Part shown: positions 53,691 to 62,437 of the stretch, one piece after another
How positions within the stretch are numbered: position 1 is the first letter of the stretch
Layout of the letters: each line of letters opens with the position of its first letter
From: JAEUUM01 sp038326165
Lineage (GTDB): Bacteria; Bacteroidota; Bacteroidia; Chitinophagales; Saprospiraceae
DNA length: 64,000 nucleotides
Direction: 5' to 3'
Assembly: GCA_038326165.1 (NCBI GenBank)
Contig: JBBQJT010000014.1
Coordinates: 1-64,000, forward strand
The notes under the pieces: generated by a model
Database searches by the model: none
What the model was told of the DNA's origin: nothing
Seen by the model: the letters and a program-made list of their open reading frames with translations, nothing else
Translations under genes and position numbers: made by a program

Positions 53691-55676
53691 ATGAAATCCC
53701 TACTCCAAATTCTGCTAATTGGTTCGAGTTTTTTGGCATTTGGCAATCCAGACAAGTTTGATCTTGATCGATACAATTCTAAGCCTACAACTATTTCATT
53801 TTCGAATTGTAAGGACACTACTATCTGCAGTATTGCCTCTTGTCAAGAGAGCGTTTCGCTATCCGCAACGGCCTCAACAATTTGTCCCTTTAACAACTTA
53901 ATCAATTATTCTTGGTCGGTTGATTTGAATAATGATGGCAGTCAAGATGTCTTTTCTCCAATAGGGATTTCTACTAGTGAATTCTCAGGAACGGTCGCAG
54001 TTGGTCGTCATCGGATCATTTTTAATGCTATAGACAAATGTGGAAATTTGGCAACCTGCTCCTATTTATTTTGGGTGAAAGACTGTAAAAAACCAATACC
54101 TGTTTGCATCAACGGACTTTCTGCTCCCAACATGCCACTACAAAAAATGGTAACAGTTTGGGCTTCAGACTGGCTATCGAGCTCAACCTCTGACAACTGT
54201 TGTACAATTTCTGATTTGGTATTTCGTGTAGAGAAAATAAAAACTTCTAACGGAGTTGACGTGCCGACCACCGCTGCTGTAACATTTGATTGTACTGAAC
54301 TTGGTTCACAAGCCACTCGCGTTTGGGTGGGTGACTGTGGTTATGACGAAAACAGCAACGGGACAATCGAAGATTCTGAAAGAAACTGGGATTTCTGCGA
54401 TTCTTATATCTTGATCACTGACAATGATGGAATTTGTGATACCAATAATAATGGGGCTATTTATTATATACTCCCAAGCAATGAATCAGGAACTCCCATT
54501 TTTGGCTGCACATTTATGGCAAGGGAAGTTGGGGAAACTTTGTATCTTCCAATCAAAAATCCTTTCATGCCAGGTTCCCTCCAATATGAAGTAACTGTAT
54601 CTAAAGATAACAATCCTCTCAATGGTATTAATTCTTTGGATGTAGTCACAATAACACAACACTTAATTGGAAAGAAAGCCTTGAATTCTCCTTACAAGAA
54701 GATATCGGCTGATGTTAACAAGGATAAAAAAATTAGTTCTGTTGATATTCTTCAGATTCGTCAATTGTTATTATATATTACTACAGAATTTCCTAACAAT
54801 GATTCCTGGAGATTTGTAGACAAGTCATATACATTTACTACTACAAACGAACAGGCTGAGGCATTTCCTGAGTTTATCATTGTTGATTCCCTTTTAAAAA
54901 ATAAGAATGTTGAATTTGTTGGAACAAAAATTGGAAATGTCACTGGAAGTGCAAGTCTTTATAATAGGGGTGAAAAGAGCGAAGTTCGAAGTTCAGATGA
55001 ATTTTTTATCCAGACTGAAGATATTGAATTAATTGCGGGTCAAGAATATCAAATCGACTTTAAGTCTGATAACATGTCCAATATGCTTGCATATCAGATG
55101 ACATTGGGATTTGATACAGAAGCACTTGATTTCATGAAATTTGAAGGTCTGTCATCAGATTTCAATGAGGTTAATTTTGGATTAACACATCTTGAAAAAG
55201 GCTTGATACCGATTTTGTGGACAGCTGAAGACCATCTGCCAGTTAATGAAAATGAAAATCTGTTTGGCTGTAGATTCAAAGCCAAACGATCAGGAAAACT
55301 GAGTGATTTCATCAATATGGACTCACAGTTGACACCATCAATTGGATTCAACAAAGCAGAGGAAGGAATGAATTTAAAGTTTGAAGTTATCAGACCAACC
55401 GATTCCTCAAAGAAATCTTTTGTTTTGAATCAAAATACTCCCAATCCATTCAAAGGAACAACTTCGATCAGCTTTAATCTGACAGAAGCAAGCAAGGCTA
55501 CAATAACATTTTATGATTTGTCGGGTAGAATACTTAAATCCATCAATGGAGATTTTCCAGAAGGATTGAGCACTATTGAAATTCAAGACACAGAATTAAG
55601 AGGTACTGGTATATTTTACTACAAATTAGAAACTGACTTCAATGTAGGAGTAAAAAAGATGATTGTATTGAATTGA
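53691..55676 (+). CDS. T9SS cargo protein with dockerin-like and cohesin-like modules
   Basis: 661 residues with signal peptide (MKSLLQILLIGSSFLAFG). The N-terminal ~280 residues are Cys-rich Ig/HYR-like modules (DTTICSIASC, KCGNLATCSYLFWVKDC). Residues ~297-365 resemble a type I dockerin, with two Ca2+-loop helices (NPLNGINSLDVVTITQHLIG and ADVNKDKKISSVDILQIRQL). Residues ~425-565 look cohesin-like (AYQMTLGFDTEALDF, LFGCRFKAKRSG). The last ~80 residues are a type A T9SS sorting domain (NQNTPNPFKGTTSISF, FYDLSGRILKS, FYYKLET). It is probably a secreted or surface structural protein. Confidence 0.82.
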   Translation: MKSLLQILLIGSSFLAFGNPDKFDLDRYNSKPTTISFSNCKDTTICSIASCQESVSLSATASTICPFNNLINYSWSVDLNNDGSQDVFSPIGISTSEFSGTVAVGRHRIIFNAIDKCGNLATCSYLFWVKDCKKPIPVCINGLSAPNMPLQKMVTVWASDWLSSSTSDNCCTISDLVFRVEKIKTSNGVDVPTTAAVTFDCTELGSQATRVWVGDCGYDENSNGTIEDSERNWDFCDSYILITDNDGICDTNNNGAIYYILPSNESGTPIFGCTFMAREVGETLYLPIKNPFMPGSLQYEVTVSKDNNPLNGINSLDVVTITQHLIGKKALNSPYKKISADVNKDKKISSVDILQIRQLLLYITTEFPNNDSWRFVDKSYTFTTTNEQAEAFPEFIIVDSLLKNKNVEFVGTKIGNVTGSASLYNRGEKSEVRSSDEFFIQTEDIELIAGQEYQIDFKSDNMSNMLAYQMTLGFDTEALDFMKFEGLSSDFNEVNFGLTHLEKGLIPILWTAEDHLPVNENENLFGCRFKAKRSGKLSDFINMDSQLTPSIGFNKAEEGMNLKFEVIRPTDSSKKSFVLNQNTPNPFKGTTSISFNLTEASKATITFYDLSGRILKSINGDFPEGLSTIEIQDTELRGTGIFYYKLETDFNVGVKKMIVLN

Positions 55677-55822
55677 ACATTTAATTTAGGTCTTAAGTCA
55701 TTCTATTGCCCAAAAGCTATTCTTGAAGTTCTAACTTTCAAAAATTAAAATTTGATGCCAAGTCATTGGGCTCAAATACTATTCGACTAGCATAAGATGG
55801 CAACACCAATCGACTCTATTCT

Positions 55823-57520
55823 TTAGTAGTTCTGCTTAATTATTCTCACTGCATCCAATATCTTGGCCTTGATTAGCTCAGAATCTAACCCGCCATACAT
55901 CGCCATTTCGCTATTGATCAACACCTCATTAATGGCATGAATAATTTCGATATTGATATTTTGTTTTTGTAATGCGGTTAGTTTTTCAATGCGGTCTCCT
56001 TGATTCATGCCAGACATTTGACTCAATAAATGGTCCGCATAATCGTAAGCTTCCTTGTAAAATACTCGATCTGTTTTTTCATGAAATGACTGCTCAAAAT
56101 CAATTTTTTCGGATTTGACAATAGCTTTTTCAAGGGGCTTTTTCACAACAGCTTTTGCTGGTGATTTTAGGTCACTTGGTTTTGATTTTCGCGACCGCCA
56201 AAGCCAAATGATGAATCCTGCAATGATAATACCTGAAAGAATCCCTGCAAATTTCCTCAAGCCATCCAACCAAAATTCTGTTTTCGGCCCATTGTCTTCC
56301 TGTGCTTCCTCCACAATTCCTTTACCAGTGGCACTCACTATAATTGTTTCATTGACACTTGCCAATAATTTATTCTTTGCACCTACCACATCAAATCCAA
56401 TTACCTTGCCTGTCACGGTAATTGTTCCTTTTTGAGCTGGGATAATTACATATTCGTAAGTTCTACTTCCAACCCATTTGCCATTTCCGGCTATCCAGGA
56501 TTCATCTACAAGTTTAGCAGCTTGTACCTTGCCTCCATTGCTTGCCTCTAGTGTTGGCGCTGCTAATCGTTTCATGTCGCCGTCTCCTTCAATCTTGATC
56601 AACAATGAAGCTGCAGATTGCAATCCTATTTCGGCATTGTTCAAACTTACACTTGCAGAAAAATTACCTACGCAATGGCATTGGTATGGTTTGTCTGGAC
56701 CCTCAATAGGTGGAACTTCAAGTACCGATATCTTTAATTCGTTCGTGCTGACCAATGTTTTGAGGGATTCGTTGCTTCCAAAAAGGCTTGAAAACGGATC
56801 ATCACTTCCCGTCTTTTCATACAAAACTTCATATTTCATACTAGGCAATTCGATTGTTCCTGCTTTTTGAGGAAATACTGCCAATTTCATGATGGTTTTT
56901 CGGATGTACCGTTGTCCGTTGATTTCAGTTTCTGCCGCAGGATAATCCTTTTCCAATGGTTTGATAAACGCTCCTTGAATACTTGGCAATGGCATTTGAG
57001 AGATATTCGTAACATTGACTTTGGTAAAAAGGTCAATATTTATGATGGCTTGTTGCCCTTCATAAACTTTGTCCAAGTTGGTACTTGCTCGAATGAAAAT
57101 GGCTTTTCTAGTTCCACTTGTTGGAGCAGTGTTTTCTTGTACAAGAGCTTTTTCCGAAACTTCAATTTCTATTGGCTTGGAGGTAAATTTCCCTTTGGAT
57201 GTAATTGCAGTGGCTGATGAAATTCTAAATCTGCCGGTTTTTAAAGGTCTTAAAACATAACCAATACTCGTTTGCTGTGTAAAATCCCCGTTGATAGCTT
57301 GCATTGATACGGACTTATTGGGTCCGCTCTGAATCTGAAAATCGCTTAAATCTGGCGCCCTCCATGATTGAATCAGTCCATTGTTCAAGACAAAATTGAC
57401 TTGCACCGCTTCATCCAGAGCAATACTGCTTGATGACACCTCCACCTGCAAACTGTTTTGTGCACTCAAAGGAAGATTAATTCCTCCTAAAAATATCAGT
57501 ATGTTTACAATAACTCTCAA
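55823..57520 (-). CDS. batD: BatD family protein, full length
   Basis: 565 residues with signal peptide (MRVIVNILIFLGGINLPLSA), beta-sandwich modules (VEVSSSSIALDEAVQVNFVLNNG, FQIQSGPNKSVSMQAINGDFTQQ, RKAIFIRASTNLDKVYEGQQ), one membrane helix at ~417-435 (GILSGIIIAGFIIWLW) and a cytoplasmic tail of ~130 residues. This is the BatD (oxygen tolerance) layout. Bat proteins with MoxR are thought to form an envelope chaperone complex; the mechanism is unproven. It shares ATGA with the upstream short BatD and is the last gene of the operon. Confidence 0.85.
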   Translation of the reverse strand: MRVIVNILIFLGGINLPLSAQNSLQVEVSSSSIALDEAVQVNFVLNNGLIQSWRAPDLSDFQIQSGPNKSVSMQAINGDFTQQTSIGYVLRPLKTGRFRISSATAITSKGKFTSKPIEIEVSEKALVQENTAPTSGTRKAIFIRASTNLDKVYEGQQAIINIDLFTKVNVTNISQMPLPSIQGAFIKPLEKDYPAAETEINGQRYIRKTIMKLAVFPQKAGTIELPSMKYEVLYEKTGSDDPFSSLFGSNESLKTLVSTNELKISVLEVPPIEGPDKPYQCHCVGNFSASVSLNNAEIGLQSAASLLIKIEGDGDMKRLAAPTLEASNGGKVQAAKLVDESWIAGNGKWVGSRTYEYVIIPAQKGTITVTGKVIGFDVVGAKNKLLASVNETIIVSATGKGIVEEAQEDNGPKTEFWLDGLRKFAGILSGIIIAGFIIWLWRSRKSKPSDLKSPAKAVVKKPLEKAIVKSEKIDFEQSFHEKTDRVFYKEAYDYADHLLSQMSGMNQGDRIEKLTALQKQNINIEIIHAINEVLINSEMAMYGGLDSELIKAKILDAVRIIKQNY

Positions 57521-58023
57521 ATCTTGTAGGTTTTGCGCTTGGGCTTTGGTGGTTCCTGGTTCTTTCTAGATCTCGGATTGGAAAAAATATCCATTTGATT
57601 GCTGCCTTTGGATTCAATGTTTTGTTTGACTCCTGTGGGGTTGGGATAAACCCGAACTTTTATTTCTGAGGCTTCCATTCTTGATCCATCGCTTGTAGTT
57701 GCCACACCGCCCTTTATGGTTGTTTTGCCTGCTTTCTTGGGAAACAACAAATAGGTGTAGGTCGTTTGTCTTGAAATGGTTCCATTGATTATTTGCATCA
57801 TGGTAGAGCTCGATGGTCCTGCAATAAGTTCAAAATCCGTAAAATCTGGAGGTTCCCAATCTCTCAATTCGGCATTTTCTATCGTATAGCTGAGCTCCAA
57901 TTCGTTGTCCATAAGGAGTGAATCTGTCGAAACTTCAACTATTATTGAAGCATCTTGTGCATGAAGACTCTGACTAAGAGTTAAAATGCCAAACGTGATC
58001 AATATCCTGTAGATTCTTTTCAT
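57517..58023 (-). CDS. Short BatD-like protein (N-terminal domain only)
   Basis: The start at 58023 (168 aa) gives the signal peptide MKRIYRILITFGILTLSQSLHA; this ATG lies inside a TTTCATGAAA palindrome. The mature part repeats the first BatD module of its neighbour: STDSLLMDNELELSYTIENAEL, FELIAGPSSSTMMQIINGTIS and KKAGKTTIKGGVATTSDG align with the matching parts of the full-length BatD. It then stops in a Pro/Lys-rich basic tail (RKNQEPPKPKRKTYK) with no membrane helix. It is probably a soluble periplasmic paralogue from duplication. No frameshift is evident: it ends in a clean ATGA overlap with batD. Confidence 0.7.
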   Translation of the reverse strand: MKRIYRILITFGILTLSQSLHAQDASIIVEVSTDSLLMDNELELSYTIENAELRDWEPPDFTDFELIAGPSSSTMMQIINGTISRQTTYTYLLFPKKAGKTTIKGGVATTSDGSRMEASEIKVRVYPNPTGVKQNIESKGSNQMDIFSNPRSRKNQEPPKPKRKTYKI

Positions 58024-58036
58024 GAAATGATTATTG

Positions 58037-59662
58037 TTACCAGTCCTTTCCATTTGGTGGGTAAGATGATTTACCTTTAGAAAGTTTTCGCAACGCATTT
58101 TGTTCTTCATTTTTGATTATTTCTAATATTCTTTTTGATTCTTCTTTGTTCTTCTGGTTCTGGGCTTTGTTTTCTTCCTTGTTCTGATCCTTATTTTGAT
58201 CGTTATTTTGTTTTTGTTTTTCTTGTTGTTCCTTTTGCTTTTTCTTTTTGAGTGCGATTGACAAATTCAATTGTGCGTATTTGTCAGCAGGCTTTGCCTT
58301 TAGTGCTGTTCGATAGGCTTTTATTGCTTCATTGTATTTTTCTTGCTCCATCTCCGAATTCCCTGCATTGTAATTAACACGAAACGTCAACTCTTTATCG
58401 CTTTTCACTTTTGGAGCGAGTTCATTGTATTGTTTTGAAGCTTCTACGTATTTCTTCTGTTTGTAAAGGGCATTCCCTTTGTTGTAAGGGTAAATTACCT
58501 GATTGGGTTTTTGTTTGGCTGCATTGTCGTAGCCGCGTTCTGCTAATTCGTATTTAGCATCTCTATAATTTCGATCTGCAGCCTTCCCAACATTTAAAGT
58601 GGTTTGTGCAAGGCTGATTTCATGAAATACTGCATTCAAACCCAGGATAATTATCCATTTTAAAGCAATAGGCCGTCTATCGTAATTGTAAAATCCCAGC
58701 AACAATAAGAATATACCAGGAGCTAGAAACCACATAAAATAAGAAGCGCTCGAAATGAAAGTTCTGGATTTGCCGGTTGTGGTACTTTGGCTATCCATCT
58801 CGGAGTTGATCTTTTTTATTCCTTTGGTACCCTGATCAAGGTTTACGTATACTCCATCAGTAATTTTGGTTAATTTTTTGAGTCCCAATTCATCTATTCG
58901 TGAAATAACTGGATTCCCATCATCATCGCGCTTGATCATTTCTTGACCAGCATTGTAATCCACTATGGTTCCACCTTCTTTGGTCCCAACACCGACAGAA
59001 AATATCTTTACACCCGCCGATTTGCATAACTCGGCAGCTTGATTAGCATCATTTCCATGGTTTTCACCATCAGTTATCAGCAAGATGTTTTTTGATGTTT
59101 TGCTGGTTCTTTCCAGTTGCTTACGCGCCAATTCAATGGCATCATCTACTGCAGTTCCCTGCGATGGCAACAAGTCGGTGTTTGCCATTTCAATGAAAGT
59201 TGATACTGCGCTCATATCCTCAGTCAATGGCATTTGTAGATAAGCTTTACCGGCAAAAAAAACCAAGCCTACTCTGCTGTTGGTTGATTGGCTTATAAAC
59301 TCTTCTGCCCACATTTTGGCTCTGCTCAATCGGGATGGTTGTATATCTTGTGCGTTCATACTTTTGGATAAATCCATTAATATAAAAACATCACTTCCTT
59401 TGGTTTGGGTTTCCATAGTTTCTTCGCCCATTCGAGGATTAATAAGTGCCAAGATGCACAACAATAAACCTGCTAAGATTAATATCGTTGACGTACTGCC
59501 CGACTTTGTAGAAATTCCCCATCGGCTTTCCAAAATATCAAGATTTCCTAGTTTTTGTAGCCGCAACTGACGCGCTTTGTTGTACCAATGTGCCAAATAA
59601 CCAAATCCTGCCAAAGGCAAAATGAGCCATAACCATTTGATTGCTTCTATATCAAATTTCAT
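58037..59662 (-). CDS. BatB-BatC fusion: von Willebrand A domain plus TPR
   Basis: 541 residues. Two N-terminal membrane helices (~10-27 and ~58-75) lead to a VWA domain with an intact metal-binding MIDAS, Asp97-x-Ser99-x-Ser101 (DLSKS), and TDGENHGND. Two more helices (~308-350) follow. Then come TPR repeats (~360-480: YRDAKYELAERGYDNAA, YPYNKGNALYKQKKYVEA, NAGNSEMEQEKYNEAIKAY) and a Lys/Gln/Asn-rich tail. Elsewhere BatB (VWA) and BatC (TPR) are separate genes. It overlaps batA by ATGA at 59659. Confidence 0.82.
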   Translation of the reverse strand: MKFDIEAIKWLWLILPLAGFGYLAHWYNKARQLRLQKLGNLDILESRWGISTKSGSTSTILILAGLLLCILALINPRMGEETMETQTKGSDVFILMDLSKSMNAQDIQPSRLSRAKMWAEEFISQSTNSRVGLVFFAGKAYLQMPLTEDMSAVSTFIEMANTDLLPSQGTAVDDAIELARKQLERTSKTSKNILLITDGENHGNDANQAAELCKSAGVKIFSVGVGTKEGGTIVDYNAGQEMIKRDDDGNPVISRIDELGLKKLTKITDGVYVNLDQGTKGIKKINSEMDSQSTTTGKSRTFISSASYFMWFLAPGIFLLLLGFYNYDRRPIALKWIIILGLNAVFHEISLAQTTLNVGKAADRNYRDAKYELAERGYDNAAKQKPNQVIYPYNKGNALYKQKKYVEASKQYNELAPKVKSDKELTFRVNYNAGNSEMEQEKYNEAIKAYRTALKAKPADKYAQLNLSIALKKKKQKEQQEKQKQNNDQNKDQNKEENKAQNQKNKEESKRILEIIKNEEQNALRKLSKGKSSYPPNGKDW

Positions 59663-60663
59663 GATTCTATTGGTTTAATGAACAACCATTTCAATAAAAA
59701 CATGAATACCAATACGAGCATACCGGCAAGAAGAAACGGCCTAAAGCACTCAGTATATTGTTTGGTCCATTGAACCTTACTTTCCGTTTTTTCCATTTTG
59801 TTAATCTCGTTGTAAATGGCCGTCAACTCAGAATCTGATCGGGCTCTGAAATATTTGCCACCAGTTTTCTCAGATATTCGGGTCATCAAATCTTCATCAA
59901 TCTTAACTTCATTGTATCCAAAAACATAGGAACCATCGAATCGCCGAGCTACAGGAGTCATAGCCATGCCTTCACTTCCAATTCCTATAGCATACACTTT
60001 GCATGCTTCTGTTTTAGCAAGATCTGAGGCCGATTCAGGATCTATGTAACCTGCATTGTTTACTCCATCCGTCATTAATATAATCACCTTACTTTTAGAG
60101 TTGTGACTTTTCAATCGATTGACTGCTGTGCCAAGTCCCATCCCTATTGCCGTACCATCCTCTAATATTCCAGTTTGTATTTGATCCAATATTTCTATGA
60201 GGACACTATGGTCATTGGTCAGAGGGCATTGGGTGATTGACTCCCCTGCAAAAGTGACCAATCCGATCCTGTCAGATGGTCGATTTTTAATGAACTCTTT
60301 GGCAACTTTCTTGGCAGCTTCCAATCTATCAGGTTCAAAATCTTTGGCCAGCATACTTGATGAAAGATCCAAAGTCAAAAGAATATCTATTCCCTTGTTG
60401 GAAGTGTCAAGCGGTCGTAACAGTTTTTGTGGGCGTGCCAATGCCAATAACATGAATGCAATAACCAGAAATTGAAAAATTGGAAACAATTCGTATGCCC
60501 AAATTCTCCAAGTTTTCGGGATTTTTTCCTTTCCAATCGAGCTTATTCCAACAGCTGCCTTGGACTTGTTGTTGAAATAAATAAGTGCCGCCATCAAAGG
60601 GATCAAGATGAATACCCAAGGATATCTCCATTCTATGCCGTTCCAATTTTCAAAAATATTCAT
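59659..60663 (-). CDS. batA: BatA-type von Willebrand A domain membrane protein
   Basis: 334 residues: N-terminal membrane helices (~15-30 and ~58-76), then a VWA domain with complete MIDAS Asp99-x-Ser101-x-Ser103 (DLSSS), GLVTFAGES and MTDGVNNAG, and a final helix (~308-328). The VWA faces one side of the inner membrane in a presumed complex with MoxR and the other Bat proteins. It overlaps both neighbours by four bases (ATGA), showing strict operon packing. Confidence 0.88.
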   Translation of the reverse strand: MNIFENWNGIEWRYPWVFILIPLMAALIYFNNKSKAAVGISSIGKEKIPKTWRIWAYELFPIFQFLVIAFMLLALARPQKLLRPLDTSNKGIDILLTLDLSSSMLAKDFEPDRLEAAKKVAKEFIKNRPSDRIGLVTFAGESITQCPLTNDHSVLIEILDQIQTGILEDGTAIGMGLGTAVNRLKSHNSKSKVIILMTDGVNNAGYIDPESASDLAKTEACKVYAIGIGSEGMAMTPVARRFDGSYVFGYNEVKIDEDLMTRISEKTGGKYFRARSDSELTAIYNEINKMEKTESKVQWTKQYTECFRPFLLAGMLVLVFMFLLKWLFIKPIES

Positions 60664-61568
60664 GGCTTTATTTTTCCTTGAGTATTCTGAATAAATTGGC
60701 GGGCCATGTTGATGACAGTGGCGTGAACTTCCTCGGGCGGTATTGCTTTGCCAAATTTTACAAAATCCGCTACAGACAAAAGATTCTTCAGATTGACCAA
60801 CATAAGTGAGTCGAATTTCATGCCATGCAAAACTTCATCCAACTCTAAGCTCGAAAGCTTGAAGGCTTCCACACCAAATCCACTTTGTATATAGTTGCGC
60901 ATGATGGCTGTCAGTTCTATCTGGTACTCTTTGACCTTGCCTTGTTGCCAAAATTGCATTTTGTCCAATCTGTCTAACTCAGCAAGTGCCATTTTTCCAG
61001 CCGAAACGGGATTGAGTAAACGAGCTTTTCTTTTCACCGATCTGCGATGCCTTACAATAAATATTCCTGCCAGAATCAACAACAAAAAAATCAAAATTCC
61101 CAATAACCAAGGCCATTGATCGGTCCAATGTCCTGGTGATGACAAAATATCTTGAATAGGAGCTATACTTGTGGTATCTGAAACTGGCAATGTTACAGAA
61201 TTTATAAAAGCTGGAAGCGTGGTTAAAGTATCTGTATTATTATTCGACTTAGCGATTATCTTGATCGATGGTATTTCCAAACGCCCTGAATCAAATGCCA
61301 TAACAAATCCACGCGCCTCCCACCTGTTGCCAACCTGAACCCAAGACCCCGGATCGATCCAATCTACTGCATTGTTATTGCTGTCCAAAGTGCTTGTAGA
61401 GAGTGATTGATACACTACCGAAGAGTCAAATACCAATTCAACTGGTATTCTTTCACCAATAACATGAATGGCAGAATCAACATTGACTTTGATCTGCGCC
61501 TCAGTTTTAAAACCGCACATTGCCAAAATCAATAACAAGGCAATCTTAGTGAAAATATCTTTCATCAT
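60660..61568 (-). CDS. Bat-operon membrane protein, DUF4381-like
   Basis: 302 residues from 61568 (ATGATGA: the next Met at 61565 is equally possible, both overlapping the DUF58 stop). Signal peptide MMKDIFTKIALLLILAMCGF; a beta-rich periplasmic part with BatD-like first strands (VNVDSAIHVIGERIPVELVFDSS); one membrane helix (~170-190, WLLGILIFLLLILAGIFIV). A helical cytoplasmic part includes KEYQIELTAIMRNYIQSGFGVEAFKLSSLEL, as in DUF4381 proteins of this operon type. Role unknown beyond Bat complex membership. Confidence 0.7.
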   Translation of the reverse strand: MMKDIFTKIALLLILAMCGFKTEAQIKVNVDSAIHVIGERIPVELVFDSSVVYQSLSTSTLDSNNNAVDWIDPGSWVQVGNRWEARGFVMAFDSGRLEIPSIKIIAKSNNNTDTLTTLPAFINSVTLPVSDTTSIAPIQDILSSPGHWTDQWPWLLGILIFLLLILAGIFIVRHRRSVKRKARLLNPVSAGKMALAELDRLDKMQFWQQGKVKEYQIELTAIMRNYIQSGFGVEAFKLSSLELDEVLHGMKFDSLMLVNLKNLLSVADFVKFGKAIPPEEVHATVINMARQFIQNTQGKIKP

Positions 61569-62437
61569 TGTACCAATTTGCGTTGGAAAAAACCGACCAT
61601 TTTTGTAATCCAATGTTCATTTGGCTTCAATGTCAAATGGTTGACACCTGCTTTGCGGCAAGCTGATAAAAACGCAAGATTTCTCTTTCGTGATACATTT
61701 TCCCAAACAGTTTTACTTGTTTGGTCAGACGAATCAATCCATCTGATTTGTCCATTTTCAAGGTCCTTGACTGGCAATAATCCTACAGCCGGCAACTGAA
61801 TATCCAAGGTATCTTCAATTCTCAGGGCCATAACGTCATGGCGCATTGCAGCCATTGAAAGAGATTTTTGATAATCGTCTGAAATAAAGTCACTGATGAC
61901 AATTACCATGCATCTCCTTTTTTGAATCTTGCATAAATAGTTGATTGCCAGATCCAAATTGGTTTTTTTACCCGTATTATCAACTTGAAATATGTGATTG
62001 ATGATGTTAAACACTTGACTTCTCTTTTTAGAAGCCTGTACCACGGTTTCAATTTTATCAGAGAAAAGTATGGCTCCCACTTGATCTTGCTCCGATAGTG
62101 CGCTGTAGGAAAGTATGCCACACAGTTCAGAAATAAAATCCTTCTTGTTGAGCAACTCACTACCAGAAAGGGTGGATCCGCTTACATCAATTAAAAGCAT
62201 TAGGGTCAGTTGTCTTTCTTCCTCAAACAACTTGACATGTGGGCTGCCCGTTCGAGCTGTAACATTCCAATCAATTGTTCGCACGTCATCGCCTATTTGA
62301 TAAGCTCTTACCTCACTGAATGACATGCCTCTAGCCAAAAAGGAGCTGAGTTTATTCCCTGCCAGATATTCTTGGGCCATAGCCTTAGACTTAATATCAA
62401 TCTTCCGAATTCGACTTAATATTTCTATTGGGTCCAT
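61565..62437 (-). CDS. DUF58 domain protein
   Basis: 290 residues, cytoplasmic. Hallmark GDDVRTIDWNVTARTGSPHVKLFEEERQ-like segment (~49-76), followed by a VWA-like strand with MLLIDVSGSTLSG (DVSGS MIDAS-like). DUF58 is almost always paired with MoxR ATPase and Bat genes and is thought to be a MoxR partner. It abuts the unusual secreted protein gene upstream with no gap. Confidence 0.88.
   Translation of the reverse strand: MDPIEILSRIRKIDIKSKAMAQEYLAGNKLSSFLARGMSFSEVRAYQIGDDVRTIDWNVTARTGSPHVKLFEEERQLTLMLLIDVSGSTLSGSELLNKKDFISELCGILSYSALSEQDQVGAILFSDKIETVVQASKKRSQVFNIINHIFQVDNTGKKTNLDLAINYLCKIQKRRCMVIVISDFISDDYQKSLSMAAMRHDVMALRIEDTLDIQLPAVGLLPVKDLENGQIRWIDSSDQTSKTVWENVSRKRNLAFLSACRKAGVNHLTLKPNEHWITKMVGFFQRKLVQ

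Noticed and set aside
56478..56870. 130-residue plus-strand open frame opposite batD
   Set aside because: It is antisense to a conserved gene, with no promoter or recognisable domain.
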